From Saposhnikovia divaricata (taxonomy: Eukaryota; Streptophyta; Magnoliopsida; Apiales; Apiaceae): a stretch of 64,000 nt of DNA. The position numbers and the translations under genes were made by a program. Location: NCBI GenBank assembly GCA_036435485.1, contig CM071598.1, positions 205,447,148 to 205,511,147 of the forward strand. Reading direction: 5' to 3'. Under the pieces are notes generated by a model. That model saw only the letters and a list, made by a program, of their open reading frames with translations, did not search any database and had not been told where the DNA came from. Below, one piece after another: positions 53,402 to 64,000 of the stretch (its first letter is position 1; each line of letters starts with the position of its first letter).

Positions 53402-53413
53402 GCTCTGATACCA
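53402..53413 (-). other. Primer binding site of the G2/G3 composite
   Basis: The minus strand reads TGGTATCAGAGC four bases inside the LTR end (GGGGGCATCACA). Perfect initiator tRNA-Met match. Confidence 0.9.
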
Positions 53414-54419
53414 TTTCTGTGATGCCCCCAAATCCGAGGTCAAAGATTCTGGTCGTCACATCACCAACCAACCATATCATACCTGTATTAACTTTACAAC
53501 TTAACAATACATCCATCCAGACCTCAATCTTATGCACAAACAAGTTAGAGCCTCAGAAACGATAATCAAAAGTAACACTAAATATTACAATTCATCTGTA
53601 GAATCCAGAGTCTTACGCACTTCCACTTATACAACTATACTTGAAGACAAGTCTTACTATTACAGTTGAAAACCTATCAGACTTACTCTGTAGTATTTAT
53701 CTAGAACTAAATCATCTCCGGGGTAAATCTTCTACTCCTCTTCTGCTGGTGCGGAGTTAACAGACCAATTCTTCTCTTTCTGAAAAAGTTTTTATAAAGT
53801 AAGAATGAGCTATATAATGCTCAACAAGTTCACCATTTTGAAAAATAATAATGTGGTTTATTTCGAAAACATTCCCAACTGTATGGGTATATATCTCAGA
53901 TTTCAAAACGTAACTAGACAATATATATGTCCGAGTTTGAATAAAACATCTACACTCACTAAGGAGCTTTAAGAATAACACATGAACCCTTTATAAGGTT
54001 CCCATTTCAATATATCGCAAGTTTGAAAATATATACATATGAGTATATCATTTTCGGCAAAACACTCTACTGTTAACATACTGTACAGGGAATACATCAT
54101 TGCAAAACATCTTTCCTTCCATTAGCTTAGAAGGTTACTCATTCAAAAACATTTCATTCTTTGAAATAATTGCAAGAGTGCACAAACACGTGCCAATCTT
54201 TATAGAAAATCTTGCAGTTCTAGATACTGCACGATGTCAATATTTTTCTTATCAAAAACCACACTATCGGCAACTTGGCACTTAGGCCCAAGAAGCAGTG
54301 TCTGAGTATTTTTCCAAAGTGGAGGATGGGACTTGAAGAAAACATAAAACCTGACAGGGATTGACGATGATCAGCAGCCACATCCAAGTCCAATAATCCA
54401 CGGGTCTTCTCTACCGGTA

Positions 54420-54512
54420 GAAGGATAGAAACTACATCCGTAACTATCCTCGGGTGAAAACTACATCCGTAATCACCCTCGATGAAAACTACATCCGTAA
54501 TCATCCTTCGGC
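54420..54512. repeat. Triplicated 30-bp repeat in the G2/G3 LTR
   Basis: Three consecutive units contain AAACTACATCCGTAA followed by CTATCCTCGGGTG, TCACCCTCGATG or TCATCCTTCGG. It lies in the part of the LTR with no partner copy. Confidence 0.88.
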
Positions 54513-56938
54513 AACACCTGGGCCGGAATAATAATTGATGGACCGCCTGGCTCACGGCTGCTTACAAATCCCGGGAATCGTTCGTCAACGATTCCCACAC
54601 CTGCCAGAGTCCCCTTTTTTTTTCTTTCTTGTCAAAAATCATTATGATAGAAAATTCGAGTAGTTGAAGTTCGACCTCAGTCGACCGATAATTCTTGAAA
54701 AGTGTACAATAAGCAAAACCTGACCGGGGGTTTTCGAAAAAATTTTGGGTTCGAAAGAGTTCGAGTTTGAAAACGATGAAGGTATCTTGGATTAGTTTTG
54801 TCTTTAAACTAATGAACAATAATTAATAAATGATATTTTGAGATTTAATATAAACAATTAATAAAATAATTATTTAATTAAAATAAGCTTTTAATCCAAG
54901 ATAGATATTTTTGAGTATTTATAATAATGTAAAAATAATAAATACTTAAGTATATAAGTTTTGGAAGCTACAAACACAACAGTGAAAATCCTTATATATA
55001 AGTTTTGAAAAGTAAACTTGCATAGGTAGAATCAGGAACATAATATTTTGAAAATAAATGCTTAGGGTTGGAAAACTTGCCTTGGGAAGGTTGGGGTGGT
55101 TGGGCTCGTGGAGTGGAGCGACAATCTATAAATATCAAATATTCGCTCGTTAGTATCTTAGCAACACCACTTAATCATAATGTTTTAAAGAATACAAGAC
55201 CATCTTAGCGACTCCACCATTTGACCCACTAACCTCCTATATGACCATGTCATCACATTATCACATTCTTTACCCATTCGACTCAAATCTATTCCTCAAA
55301 CTCGAAACCCAAGTGTATACTCTTAAAACTACTTTAAACTAATCTCCTAAGTGGTTTTTCACTTGCGCACACCTCGCTCTAACATTTTTATAAAATTGAA
55401 AAATTCAAATTTTAATCAGATTCTTCTTGGGTAGCCTTCCTTACTGTAAGACCTAGCTATTCTCAATTTTTCACAATGTTTGAAGAAAGTTTGAGGGTCC
55501 AAAGACAGTTCACAAACAGACCATACAGTGCAGTCCGGATTTCAGAACCACTCCTCACTCTTCTGGTCATAACTCAAAATCTACACATCACCTAGTCATG
55601 AACTTTATATTTCTGGAAACTACATTCAAATACCTTTCTAACCATGGGTATTAGACCCTCGGGAGACAAGTTTAAGGGCTTCAAAAGTCCACTGCAAGGC
55701 AGTACATACTCCCAGACTTTTTACTCAGCACACATCTTTACTTAATCCTTCAAGAACTCAACTTATACATCATATCTACCATTAAAACCACCAAGTCTCA
55801 TCTCTATAACATACATGGGATCACATACTCTAAGCACAAGCTTTAAAATCACATCAACAACATATAACCTCAAGATTTTCATCATTCATAACTCATATAA
55901 CCAAGATATGCACTAAAACTCTTAGATCTAACATTGTAAACCATAAACAATCCATGACTAAGAGTGGTTAGAGTTTTATACCTTCCTTGATGTGTGTAAT
56001 AGTTTTCTAAACCTTGTATAATCCTTGTATAGCCTTGGGTAAGCTTGAATGATCAAAAGAAATGAAGAAAACAAAGTTAGTAATTCGGAGTTATTAGAAC
56101 CCGACTGAAAGATCATGGAAAACGAGGCCCTTACCGAGCTTTTCTGATCGAGGCTTCTAAATGAGAGTTGTAGAGCATCTTCACAGATTTCTAACCTTAT
56201 AAAGAACACGAAATTCCATTGAGTAATGAAGGAGATACGTCCGATTGAAATCGTCCCAGAAACTGTCAAGCACCAGGACAGTTTGCTTCTTCAAATTAGG
56301 GAGGAGATTTAACTAGGCTACACTCATTATACTGCCATGAAATTTTGAGGGAATATTGCCCATGGAGTGGAGAGGTTGTGGTTAAAATTTGGTGATTTTA
56401 TCATGGATAGAAATGGAGATATATATTTTTCTTTGAGGGTTGGTTCTGCTGGACAGCTTGTGGAGAAATGGAGAGATGGAGTTTTCTTTGTGTTTTGTTA
56501 TGGGTAATGACTTAATACATGTAATATCTATCTATATTTGGATGCATCTTCTTGTAATGTGTTGTCAACACCTCATTGGCTCACTTGGATTTCCTTATCC
56601 ACAACAATTGCAACAAAGTCCTCATCTTTTGTTTCTTTCATATTAGTCCCTTGGTTTGTTTCCTTTTCCAACAATTTGATTTCCTTGTTTTCTCGTGAAT
56701 AAAATTAATACGTTACAACTTATACTTTGCATATTATTGCTCTAATATGGCACAATACCTCGAATGAATATTAATTCCAACATCCCTTGTTTATTTCTCT
56801 TTATCTCAGAAAACGTTCTCCCGATTTCTCAAGCATTCTCTATTTCTCAATTCTAGGAGTTTATTCTCAATCCTCTTTCTTTCTCATAATATATCCTTCC
56901 TTGGACTCTTAATATACCATATCCTTAATCCATGCTTC

Positions 56939-57127
56939 AAGGGGTTGAGTTGGCACAGTGGTAAGTGCCCAATCCGTGAACCGTGAGGTCACGGGTTCGA
57001 CTCCTGCCGGGGGTCAAAAACCGGAAACAATCTCTCTACCTTGTAGGGGCATGATTGCGTACATCCTACCCCCCTCAGACCTTGCTCATGCGGGATATAC
57101 TGAGTACGTTGTGTTGTTGTGTTTTTT
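56939..57127 (+). mobile_element. tRNA-derived SINE, 14-bp target duplication
   Basis: A 189-bp insertion is flanked by TTAATCCATGCTTC (56925-56938 and 57128-57141). The head has a pol III A box (TGGCACAGTGGTAAG) and B box (GGTTCGACTCC) about 35 bp apart. The tail ends GTACGTTGTGTTGTTGTG plus a T run, a common plant SINE tail. The other LTR copy (about 47260-47275) has the uninterrupted CCATGCTTCGTTCGC, a clean empty site. It inserted after the G2 LTRs were made. Confidence 0.95.
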
Positions 57128-57569
57128 TTAATCCATGCTTCGTTCGCTCAATCGCTTAATCTCATTGTAAAGTTTCAGCGGTTTCTAGAACGTTTGTTTC
57201 ACTTCCTCAGTGTTTTTCGTTCCAAATTCTCAAATCACTTATAATAAAATTCCAAAATATTAACTCCTCAATTCCTCAAATTAAATATCTCATTTCTTGA
57301 TATTATTGATATATAATTCACTGCTCGGTCAAATATTACATGAAAATAGAATTTGGAATTTCTGAATTTCGATCGCATTTACATACACTTATTTACTCCG
57401 TAGATTACTAGTATAACTTCGGAATATCCACACTACGTCTCGTACATAGGTGGCATGAAAAATTTTCTTAATCCTCAAAATTACTATTCATCCACCAAAT
57501 CACTATTCATTGATGCACTTCATCATAATAGGAAAAGTTTTAATTCTACCGAAATTTTGGGTTCTTACA

Positions 57570-57662
57570 TACAATTTTAACTAGCTTGACATGGCTGCCT
57601 AATTGATATGGCTGCCTTTTGTTTTTTATTTTCACGCTCCATTCTCACATACATACGTAATA
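57570..57662 (-). repeat. Remnant of the copia E 5' LTR
   Basis: TACAATTTTAACTAGCTTG through CATACATACGTAATA matches the last 100 bp of the LTR at 27417-27730, with a small deletion and an insertion. It begins exactly where the G2 LTR ends and is followed by the target duplication GTTCC. Confidence 0.8.
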
Positions 57663-58194
57663 GTTCCTAAGATATATATTGTAACAAGTAACAGTTTCCT
57701 TCCTTTTTAGAATGAATTGGTTTCTCTTCTAAGTTGATATGTTGACTTGTCTTTTGTTCCTGGGATATATAATATAATAACAAGTAACAGTACAACCACT
57801 ATCTATTATGGGTGAACTGGTTTAAGTGATTAAAATTATAAAGTTTAGTCTTCTCCAAATTCTCATCATTCCATACTACAGCTCACATATTCCTTACAAA
57901 TTTGTTTCTCAAACTTCCATAAAAAAAGACTTATATATGCCAATTACGTACAGACTTTTAATGTTGTTTAAGTCTCATAATTTATATGTTTCATCGATTT
58001 ACCATCATCTAATTTTTATTTTTCAAGAATCAAAATCATAAATTCATATATGATTTGTGAGGCATAAAAAGCACGTCAAGTACGTTTCAATTTTCAAGCT
58101 AGCTATTCAAACATTTGTGTTAGTGGTACAAATGTTTTGAATCTGAATAAAATAATTAAAACCAAAATTTCATCAAAAAAAATTTAAGTACATA
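57663..58194. other. Host flank of copia E: duplicated copia A segment, then unassigned DNA
   Basis: 57700-57765 repeats the sequence at 27350-27411. GGATATATA...TAACAAGTAACAG occurs at about 57668 and 57763, implying a roughly 95-bp tandem duplication. The remaining 400 bp is AT-rich with no feature. Confidence 0.55.
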
Positions 58195-58203
58195 CTAGCT
58201 TAT

Positions 58204-58224
58204 AACCCGTGCAATGCACGGGTT
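58204..58224 (-). other. Helitron-type 3' hairpin
   Basis: A near-perfect 10-bp stem (AACCCGTGCA / TGCACGGGTT) with a one-base loop lies 5 bp from CTAG. It is GC-rich in very AT-rich DNA. Confidence 0.8.
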
Positions 58225-58535
58225 TCTTATATTATATTATAAATTTTATTTAATATTATAGTTATGTTTTTATATAATTATTGTTTTAATAATTTTAATA
58301 ATTTTAATTTAATATAATTTAACATACTCATGTTTATAAATTATACTAATGTTTCCTTATTATAAACAACGTATACGATTTTTAATATATTTTATTAATA
58401 ATTGAGAAATATGTTGTGATATTTTCGGGTATATATTAATTATTGTAAGATTTGTTGTAAATTAAAAATGTAACGTGTTTTAATTATAAAGGAAATATTA
58501 ATGATTGAAAGATATGATACGATTGATCTTTTTAT

Positions 58536-60700
58536 GTGTTTATAAAAGGTAATATCTTCAACTAAAATTAAATGTGAAAAAGGCAATCGACTAATTACCA
58601 TTAAATATATTATGTTATTATTTATTTTAGGTGTTATATTTTTCTTGAAAATTATGGTTTGATATTTCCGGGTATATATTAATGATTGTAAGATTTGTTT
58701 TAAATTAAAAAGGTAACGTGTTTTAATTCGAAAGAAAAATATTAATGATTGAAAGATATGATACGATTGATGTTTTTAGTTGTTTATAAAAGGTAATATG
58801 TTTAACTAAAAGTAAATGTGAAAAAGGCAATCGACTAATTACCATTAATTTTATTATACTAATGTGAAGAAGGCAATCGACTAATTACCATTAATTTTAT
58901 TATGTTAATCGACTAATTACCATATACTAATGATGGAAATATATGATACGATTGATGTTTTTAGGTGTTTATAAAAGCTAATATCTCGACTAATTACCAA
59001 TAATTATATTATGTTATTATTTATTTTAGATGTATTTATTTTTCCATGTTTACGGATTATACTAATGTTTCCTTATTATAAACAACGTATACAAATTTTT
59101 AATTTATTTTATTAATAATTGAAAAATATGATGTGATATTTTCGGGTATATATTAATGATTGTAAGATTAGTTTTAAATTAAAAAGGTAACGTGTTTTAA
59201 TTCTAAAGGAAATATTAATGATTGGAAGATTTGATACGATTGATGTTTTTAGGTGTTTATAAAAGGTAATATCTTCAATTAAAAGTAAATGTAAATGTGA
59301 AAAAAGGTAATCTTACCATTATTATATTATGTTAACCCATGCGATGCACGAATTTTTTTGATATGTAACAAATTTTATTTTATGTTATAAATATATTTTT
59401 ATATAATTATTATTTACAATATTTTATTTTAATTTTAATATTAATAATTTAATATAAATTTAATTAAAGATATGCATGGCTTAAAACTTATATTATAAAA
59501 TTTTAAAATAAATACGCTTTTGATAGAATTCGAACCCTGAATATAATATATTTAATCATTAGATCTAACGATTTTTATTTTTTACTAAAAATTTAATGGT
59601 CATTATTCGTAGTATACGAATTTTTATTATATTTTGTTAGTGATTAGAAGATATGATGTGATATTTTTGGGTATATATTAATTATTGCTTGATATGATAT
59701 GATTGGAAGATATGATATGATCAATGTTTTTAGGTGTTTATAAAAGATAATATCTTCAACTAAAAGTAAATGTGAAAAAGACAATCGACTAATTACCATA
59801 ATTATAATATGTTATTATTTATTTTAGGTGTTTTAATAGTATAGATATAGTATATATTTTTCTTTATAATAAAGGTTAAATAAGTAAATTTACGAAATAC
59901 TAAAAAATATATACAAAAAAATAAGTGCCAAAATTTTTAATGTTTCTGCTAATGTTTTCTTATTATAAACAATGTACACATATTTCTAATATATTTTATT
60001 AACAATTGAAAAATATGATGTTATATTTTCGGGGTATATATTAATGATTGTAAGATTAGTTTTAAATTAAAAAGGTAACTTGTTTTAATTTGAAAGGAAA
60101 TATTAATGATCGGAAGATTGATGTTTTTAGGTGTTAATAAAAGGTAATATCTTCAACTAAAAGTAAATGTCAAAAAAGGCAATTGACTACTTACTATTAA
60201 TTTATATTATGTTATTATTTATTTTATTAGTTTTAATGGTATATATATCATATATATTTTTCTTTATAATGAAGGGTAAATAAGTAAATTCACTCAGCAC
60301 CAGAAAACAGGTACCAAAACTTTTAATGTTTCTACTTTTATATAACAGTATAGATATAGATAGTATAAATTTTAAAATAGGTTTAATTATACTTTTAAGT
60401 CCAAAAATTGAAATAATAATACCAATTACACATTGTGTAAATAAAAATATGATAATGGATTTTTCTTCAACCTTTTCTTCTAAGTTCTAATCGAACTCTA
60501 AATACATAATTAGAAATCATAAGTCGCATCATTATTTATGATGATTGATATTTTTATAAATAACGTATACATTTATAAATAACGTATATAGATTTTTAAT
60601 ATATTTTATTAATAATTGAAAAATATGATGTAATATTTTCGAGTATATATATTAATGATTGTAAGATTAGTAGGTGTTTATAAAAGGTAATATCTTCAAT
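58536..60700. repeat. Irregular repeats of a GTGTTTATAAAAGGTAATAT block
   Basis: Copies lie near 58536, 58780, 58963, 59252, 59732, 60130 and 60673. Each is usually followed by TCTTCAA(C/T)TAAAAGTAAA, then GCAATCGACTAATTACCA. Spacing varies from 183 to 543 bp, so they are not a regular satellite. Confidence 0.8.
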
Positions 60701-60896
60701 TAAAAGCAAATGTGAAAAAAGGTAATCGACTACTTACCATTAATTATATTATGTTATTATTTATTTTAGGAGTTTTAATAGTATAGATATCATATATATT
60801 TTTCTTTATAATGAAGGGTAAATAAGTAAATTCACTTAGTACCAAAAAACAGGTACCAAAACTTTTAATGTTTCGGAATTTATATAATAGTATAGA

Positions 60897-62063
60897 TGTG
60901 ATGTCTAAATTCGAAATAAAAATCTTGGAAGTCATTATTCCTTGTATTTTTTTCTCCCGAATTCAACTATATATATAGAAGAATGAAAAGTTTACGTAAA
61001 TTATTGAGTATACATCAAATTGTAATATACCATGCAAATTTCAGTAAAATGAAGAGAAATTATCAAAAAAAATAAACTTTTTTGAATTTGTTTTTACAAT
61101 TTTACTATCTTATGAAAATATTTGCAAAAAAACGATTTACAATCAAATATAATCTTTTTTAAGATTTTTTTAAAAATTATTTCAATTATTTTTTGTTACA
61201 TTTGAGATTGCATTTGCAAATTATTATTAATTTTCTGTATTAATAATTAAATTTTAAGCTCTACAATCATATCATTAATAATTTCTTACCCTCAGTAATC
61301 GATTAAACACACCTGACACCATCAACACATTATTATTTATTTCACTGAGAGCGAGTATGATATGATATTGAATAAAGTATGAATTATAAATTATATTAAA
61401 ACGAAAAATTGGAAAACAAATTTTCAATCACCTGCAAAAATCAAACTATTAACAAAAAAACCGTTGGATCTAGCATAAAAAAACTATTTTACATTTTAAC
61501 AAGTCATAAACTAAAAAATGCATTTATATTGAAATACGAAAATGTACATGTCAATGATTTAAATCATATATAATTAGGTTTTTTACATTGAATATCATTA
61601 TCAATGTAAGATTTCTACATTGAATAGGATTGATGTAAAATTCGTAAATATGTTTTCTCTTCGGATTCTGAGTATTTACATTAATTGAATAATGGTTTTA
61701 TGAGGTTCGCGTGGATTATAAAATCATCCAAATTTGAATTTTATATCTCAAGATAAAGACCAAATAGTAAATATGAATTTTTTTAATATTAACAAAAAAA
61801 ATTAATTCTAATACAACATTTTTTAATTATATCATTTTCATTTTATTTTTATTTTTTTAAATTCAATTGTAATACAACCATTATTAATAAGTGTAAGAGG
61901 GATTTTGTCCAAAATTTTGGTAGTCGGTAGTCTGGTCCTCCGTACGACAAAGATCTTAAAATAAATAGATGAAAATTGTTGGATCTGGCATAAAAAAATA
62001 TTTTATATTTTAATATGTCAAAAACTAAAAAGTGTATTTATATTCATATGCGAAAATGTATAC
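60897..62063. other. AT-rich intergenic DNA with one duplicated segment
   Basis: No ORF of note. An 85-bp segment (GTTGGATCT(A/G)GCATAAAA ... CGAAAATGTA) occurs at about 61463-61550 and 61978-62061 with several differences. Confidence 0.6.
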
Positions 62064-62511
62064 TGTAATAACCACGAATTTCGAAATATTTTTTTTTTTA
62101 ATTTGTAGTCGAATTTATTTTCGGAAGCGAAATTAAAGCCTCATTTTAATTGACCGGCAGGGGAGAAATGGATTTAATATTATTAATGGTGTAATCAGTT
62201 GGTTAAATTCAAAAGAGGACGGCAATTATTTCCACAAAACCCGGAGCTTGTTTTCAGGGCATTATTTGACTCCATGTTTTCGTTTCTTAAAATGTATTAA
62301 ACACAAAACAAACACACCCATATTCCTTTTTGTATTACAATACTACAACCCTACCTCTTTAATACAGAAAGCCGGGACATTTGTTTTTTTTACACAAACA
62401 GATACACTACAAAACTTTTACAGAAACAAAAACACAACCTCTTCCTTTCTTTTCTTGTTGGAAACCGACTACAGACTCTCTCCCTCTGTTAAAATCAAAA
62501 ACTCGACCATA

Positions 62512-62523
62512 CATATATAAAAA
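62512..62523 (+). promoter_or_regulatory. Candidate TATA box
   Basis: CATATATAAAAA is followed about 30 bp later by a pyrimidine-rich CAAATTTTCCTATCTC stretch. Plausible core promoter of the putative LTR. Confidence 0.4.
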
Positions 62524-63078
62524 CACAACAACCTCAAATTTTCCTATCTCTATTAAGCAAAAACTCGGACTAAATCACAGCAGGGTAGGATTTCAAATTC
62601 TGTTCTCTCCTTGTTTATTTATTTTCGTGTTAATCTTGTGTTCATTATTTGTTTTTTTTTTGTGGGTTGGTTCGACTTTGGTCGAAATAGAGAGGCACGA
62701 GAGAGGTCGTTTGTGTTGTGGTTGTAAGTGTTGGGATTGGTAAGTAAGGTTTGGGATTGGAATCGGTGATTGCAAGGGAGGCTACCGCGTGTGGGTGTTG
62801 TCGGGGAAGGGAGAAGTGAAGAGATTGTGTGTTGGGTTTTTGTAATTGTGGTTTTGCCAGAAATATATGGGGGAGGTCGAGAGTGGAGGGAGAGAATTGT
62901 TGTGATTTTTTGTGTATTGTTGAATTGGTGTTGAGTGATAGAAAGAGAGGGGAGGTTAGAGAGGGGACAGAGATCGGAGTACGGGAGAGATTGGAGGGAT
63001 AAGAGAGAGACGAGATTGAGTGAGAATAGAGAGAAGAGAGACAGAGAGATTGGGATCGAGGGGGAGACAGAGAAACAA

Positions 63079-63080
63079 CA

Positions 63081-63108
<28 letters not shown>
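63079..63108. repeat. GA microsatellite
   Basis: A GA run of about 28 bp lies inside a 200-bp purine-rich stretch (62935-63140). Frames across it are low complexity. Confidence 0.95.
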
Positions 63109-63116
<8 letters not shown>

Positions 63117-64000
63117 AGAAAGAGAACGGAGAGAGACGCAGGTTAACGGAGAAAAACAGGGCAGGCGGCGCGTGGGTGGCGCGTGGCAGGGTAATGTGGG
63201 ACCCACATGCTGTTGGAGTTCAGAATAATAATTTGATGATAAAACGAATGGTTAATTGTTTAACCGGGAATAATATAATAATCGGGATTCAATTAGTTTC
63301 GTTAAAATTGAAATATTGTTTAAAATTGTTAGAAATAAATAGTTTATTAAAAATGGTTTAGTTAATTAATTATTAAATAGAAGGATTTTGTGATTATTTG
63401 GATGTAATTTAGAATTTATTAATTGAGTAATTAAGTAGTAATATTTTGTAATTTTGAAAATAATTTAGAGATTTGAAATAAAAGAGGTTAAATATTTTTA
63501 AAATTTGGTTTTAATAATTGAGATAATATTATTAAAAATTATGAGAATAAATCGAGTTTAATAAAATGGTGATAGATTTATTATTTAATTAAATATTTTG
63601 TGACGTAAATTAGAGATTTATTGTTTCGTTAATAAAAGAGTATATATTAATGAATAATAGCGTAAAATATGGTTTTTATTTAAAAAGAGTTGATTTGTGA
63701 TATTTGGACGGAAATTAGAGATTTAATAATTTGTCGATAAAAAGATGAATAATTGTGAATAAATAGGATTAAAATACGATATGATTTTAGGGGATTTACA
63801 ATTATCGTTTCCGGATTATTTAATTAACCGGATAGAGTTAGATTATTCTAGAGATTAAAATCGGAGTATTATTTAATTATTTACGAGATTAAAAATAGAG
63901 TATTGCCGTTAATTTCCGTAACCCTATGTTCGTTTTAAGTCGGATTTACGGATAATTAATAGGATTTATTTCCGAGATTTAATCCCTGAGTTTGAAGAGA

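Larger units (their letters stand above)
44745..57569 (-). mobile_element. Gypsy G2/G3 composite, minus strand
   Basis: Minus-strand order from the right: 5' LTR (53418-57569), primer site (53402-53413), about 5 kb of heavily decayed internal DNA, a polypurine tract plus LTR fragment of a second family (G3, 48168-48369), then the C-terminal integrase end of G2 (47781-48166), the G2 polypurine tract and the G2 3' LTR (44745-47702). The two G2 LTRs align well. The G3 fragment inside shows two elements have been fused or nested and deleted. Confidence 0.75.
53418..57569 (-). repeat. 5' LTR of the G2/G3 composite (about 4.1 kb with SINE)
   Basis: In sense it starts TGTAAGAACCCAAAATTTCG and ends GGGGGCATCACA. 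The outer 2.9 kb matches 44750-47702. The inner 1.2 kb (53418-54620) has no partner here and could belong to G3. It includes a triplicated AAACTACATCCGTAA repeat (54428-54510) and a T run at about 54606. A SINE sits at 56939-57127. Confidence 0.82.
27417..57662 (-). mobile_element. Copia element E, ends 30 kb apart, filled with later insertions and rearrangements
   Basis: The left LTR (27417-27730) and the last 93 bp of a matching LTR (57570-57662) are flanked by the same GTTCC (27412-27416 and 57663-57667). The host sequence TTTAGAATGAATTGGTTTC is also found on both sides. A polypurine tract in minus orientation adjoins the left LTR. Between the ends are other copia fragments, the gypsy G1, and the G2/G3 composite. 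Little of E's own coding sequence can be identified. The alternative is chance reuse of a 5-bp word, but the shared LTR and flank sequence argue against it. Confidence 0.65.
58195..60896 (-). mobile_element. Helitron-like non-autonomous cluster, minus orientation
   Basis: At the left edge the minus strand ends with a hairpin (AACCCGTGCATTGCACGGGTT), six bases (ATAAG plus spacer) and CTAG, then T, the arrangement of a Helitron 3' end. At the right edge the minus strand begins TCTATACTATTATAT after A, like common plant Helitron 5' ends. There is no inverted repeat or target duplication. No Rep/helicase frame is present. Internal sequence repeats a GTGTTTATAAAAGGTAATAT block seven times, and a decayed hairpin (59333-59353) plus extra GTATAGATAT words suggest several copies joined together. 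Confidence 0.65.
62064..64000 (+). repeat. Probable start of another gypsy LTR (runs off the window)
   Basis: TGTAATAACCACGAATTTCG begins abruptly after the 85-bp repeat and resembles the LTR starts of G1 (TGTAATAACCC) and G3. It contains a TATA box (62514), a purine-rich region with a GA microsatellite and no gene, then AT-rich sequence. There is no partner LTR or primer site in the window, so the call rests on the start motif and composition. The alternative is the promoter and leader of an unknown gene. Confidence 0.45.

Noticed and set aside
56940..57015. tRNA gene
   Set aside because: A and B boxes are good, but there is no full cloverleaf or anticodon arm; the target duplication and tail make it the head of a SINE.
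62248..63361. Several 60-195 codon frames on both strands near a purine-rich tract
   Set aside because: Low-complexity Ser/Leu or Arg/Glu translations of GA-rich DNA; overlapping on both strands with no recognisable domain.

Overview
The window looks like nuclear DNA of a large-genome flowering plant, probably a eudicot. It is almost entirely transposable elements and I find no convincing host gene, tRNA or rRNA gene. Evidence: many LTR/primer-binding-site junctions matching plant initiator tRNA-Met (TGGTATCAGAGC), Ty1-copia and Ty3-gypsy domains, a hAT element, a tRNA-derived SINE, Helitron-like ends, and long AT-rich stretches. I cannot name the species. All calls are by eye, with no database search.

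Layout: the left half is a nest of insertions. The oldest layer is copia element A (minus strand; protease/integrase remnant at 25571-26400, likely LTR sequence to 27411). Into its integrase went copia B (minus; 530-bp LTR at 12256-12740 plus 25526-25570). Into B's internal region went copia C (minus; 5' LTR 11077-11927, gag-pol running to the window's left edge, Sirevirus-like, with a further ORF after pol). C itself received a hAT element (1756-4217, 8-bp target duplication) and a 1.43-kb solo-LTR-like insert (5313-6742, 5-bp duplication). Into B's LTR went copia D (plus; 12741-25520, 5-bp duplication TATCT, 1.9-kb LTRs, intact-looking gag but scrambled pol).

The right part is bounded by another copia, E. 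Its two LTR ends lie 30 kb apart (27417-27730 and 57570-57662), still flanked by the same 5-bp target duplication GTTCC. Between them are: a 33-bp minisatellite; an RNase H piece of a plus-strand copia; an inverted pair of non-autonomous copia derivatives (29270-31143 minus, 33822-35131 plus) around a broken copia reverse transcriptase/RNase H (31694-33614); gypsy element G1 (35256-44744, 3.5-kb LTRs, gag and an extra ORF before gag, but no polymerase); and a minus-strand gypsy G2/G3 composite (44745-57569) with one SINE in its LTR. Beyond 57.7 kb are an AT-rich Helitron-like cluster (58195-60896) and what is probably the start of another gypsy LTR (62064 to the window end).

No element here looks able to move by itself. 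C has at least five in-frame stops plus two insertions, D and G1 lack polymerase, and E and G2/G3 are wrecked. G1 and D keep open gag frames and could in principle be mobilised in trans by relatives. The least explained coding sequence is the 301-codon, proline-rich, charged ORF between the G1 primer binding site and gag. It sits just downstream of an intron-like GT-AG segment and has one in-frame amber stop.
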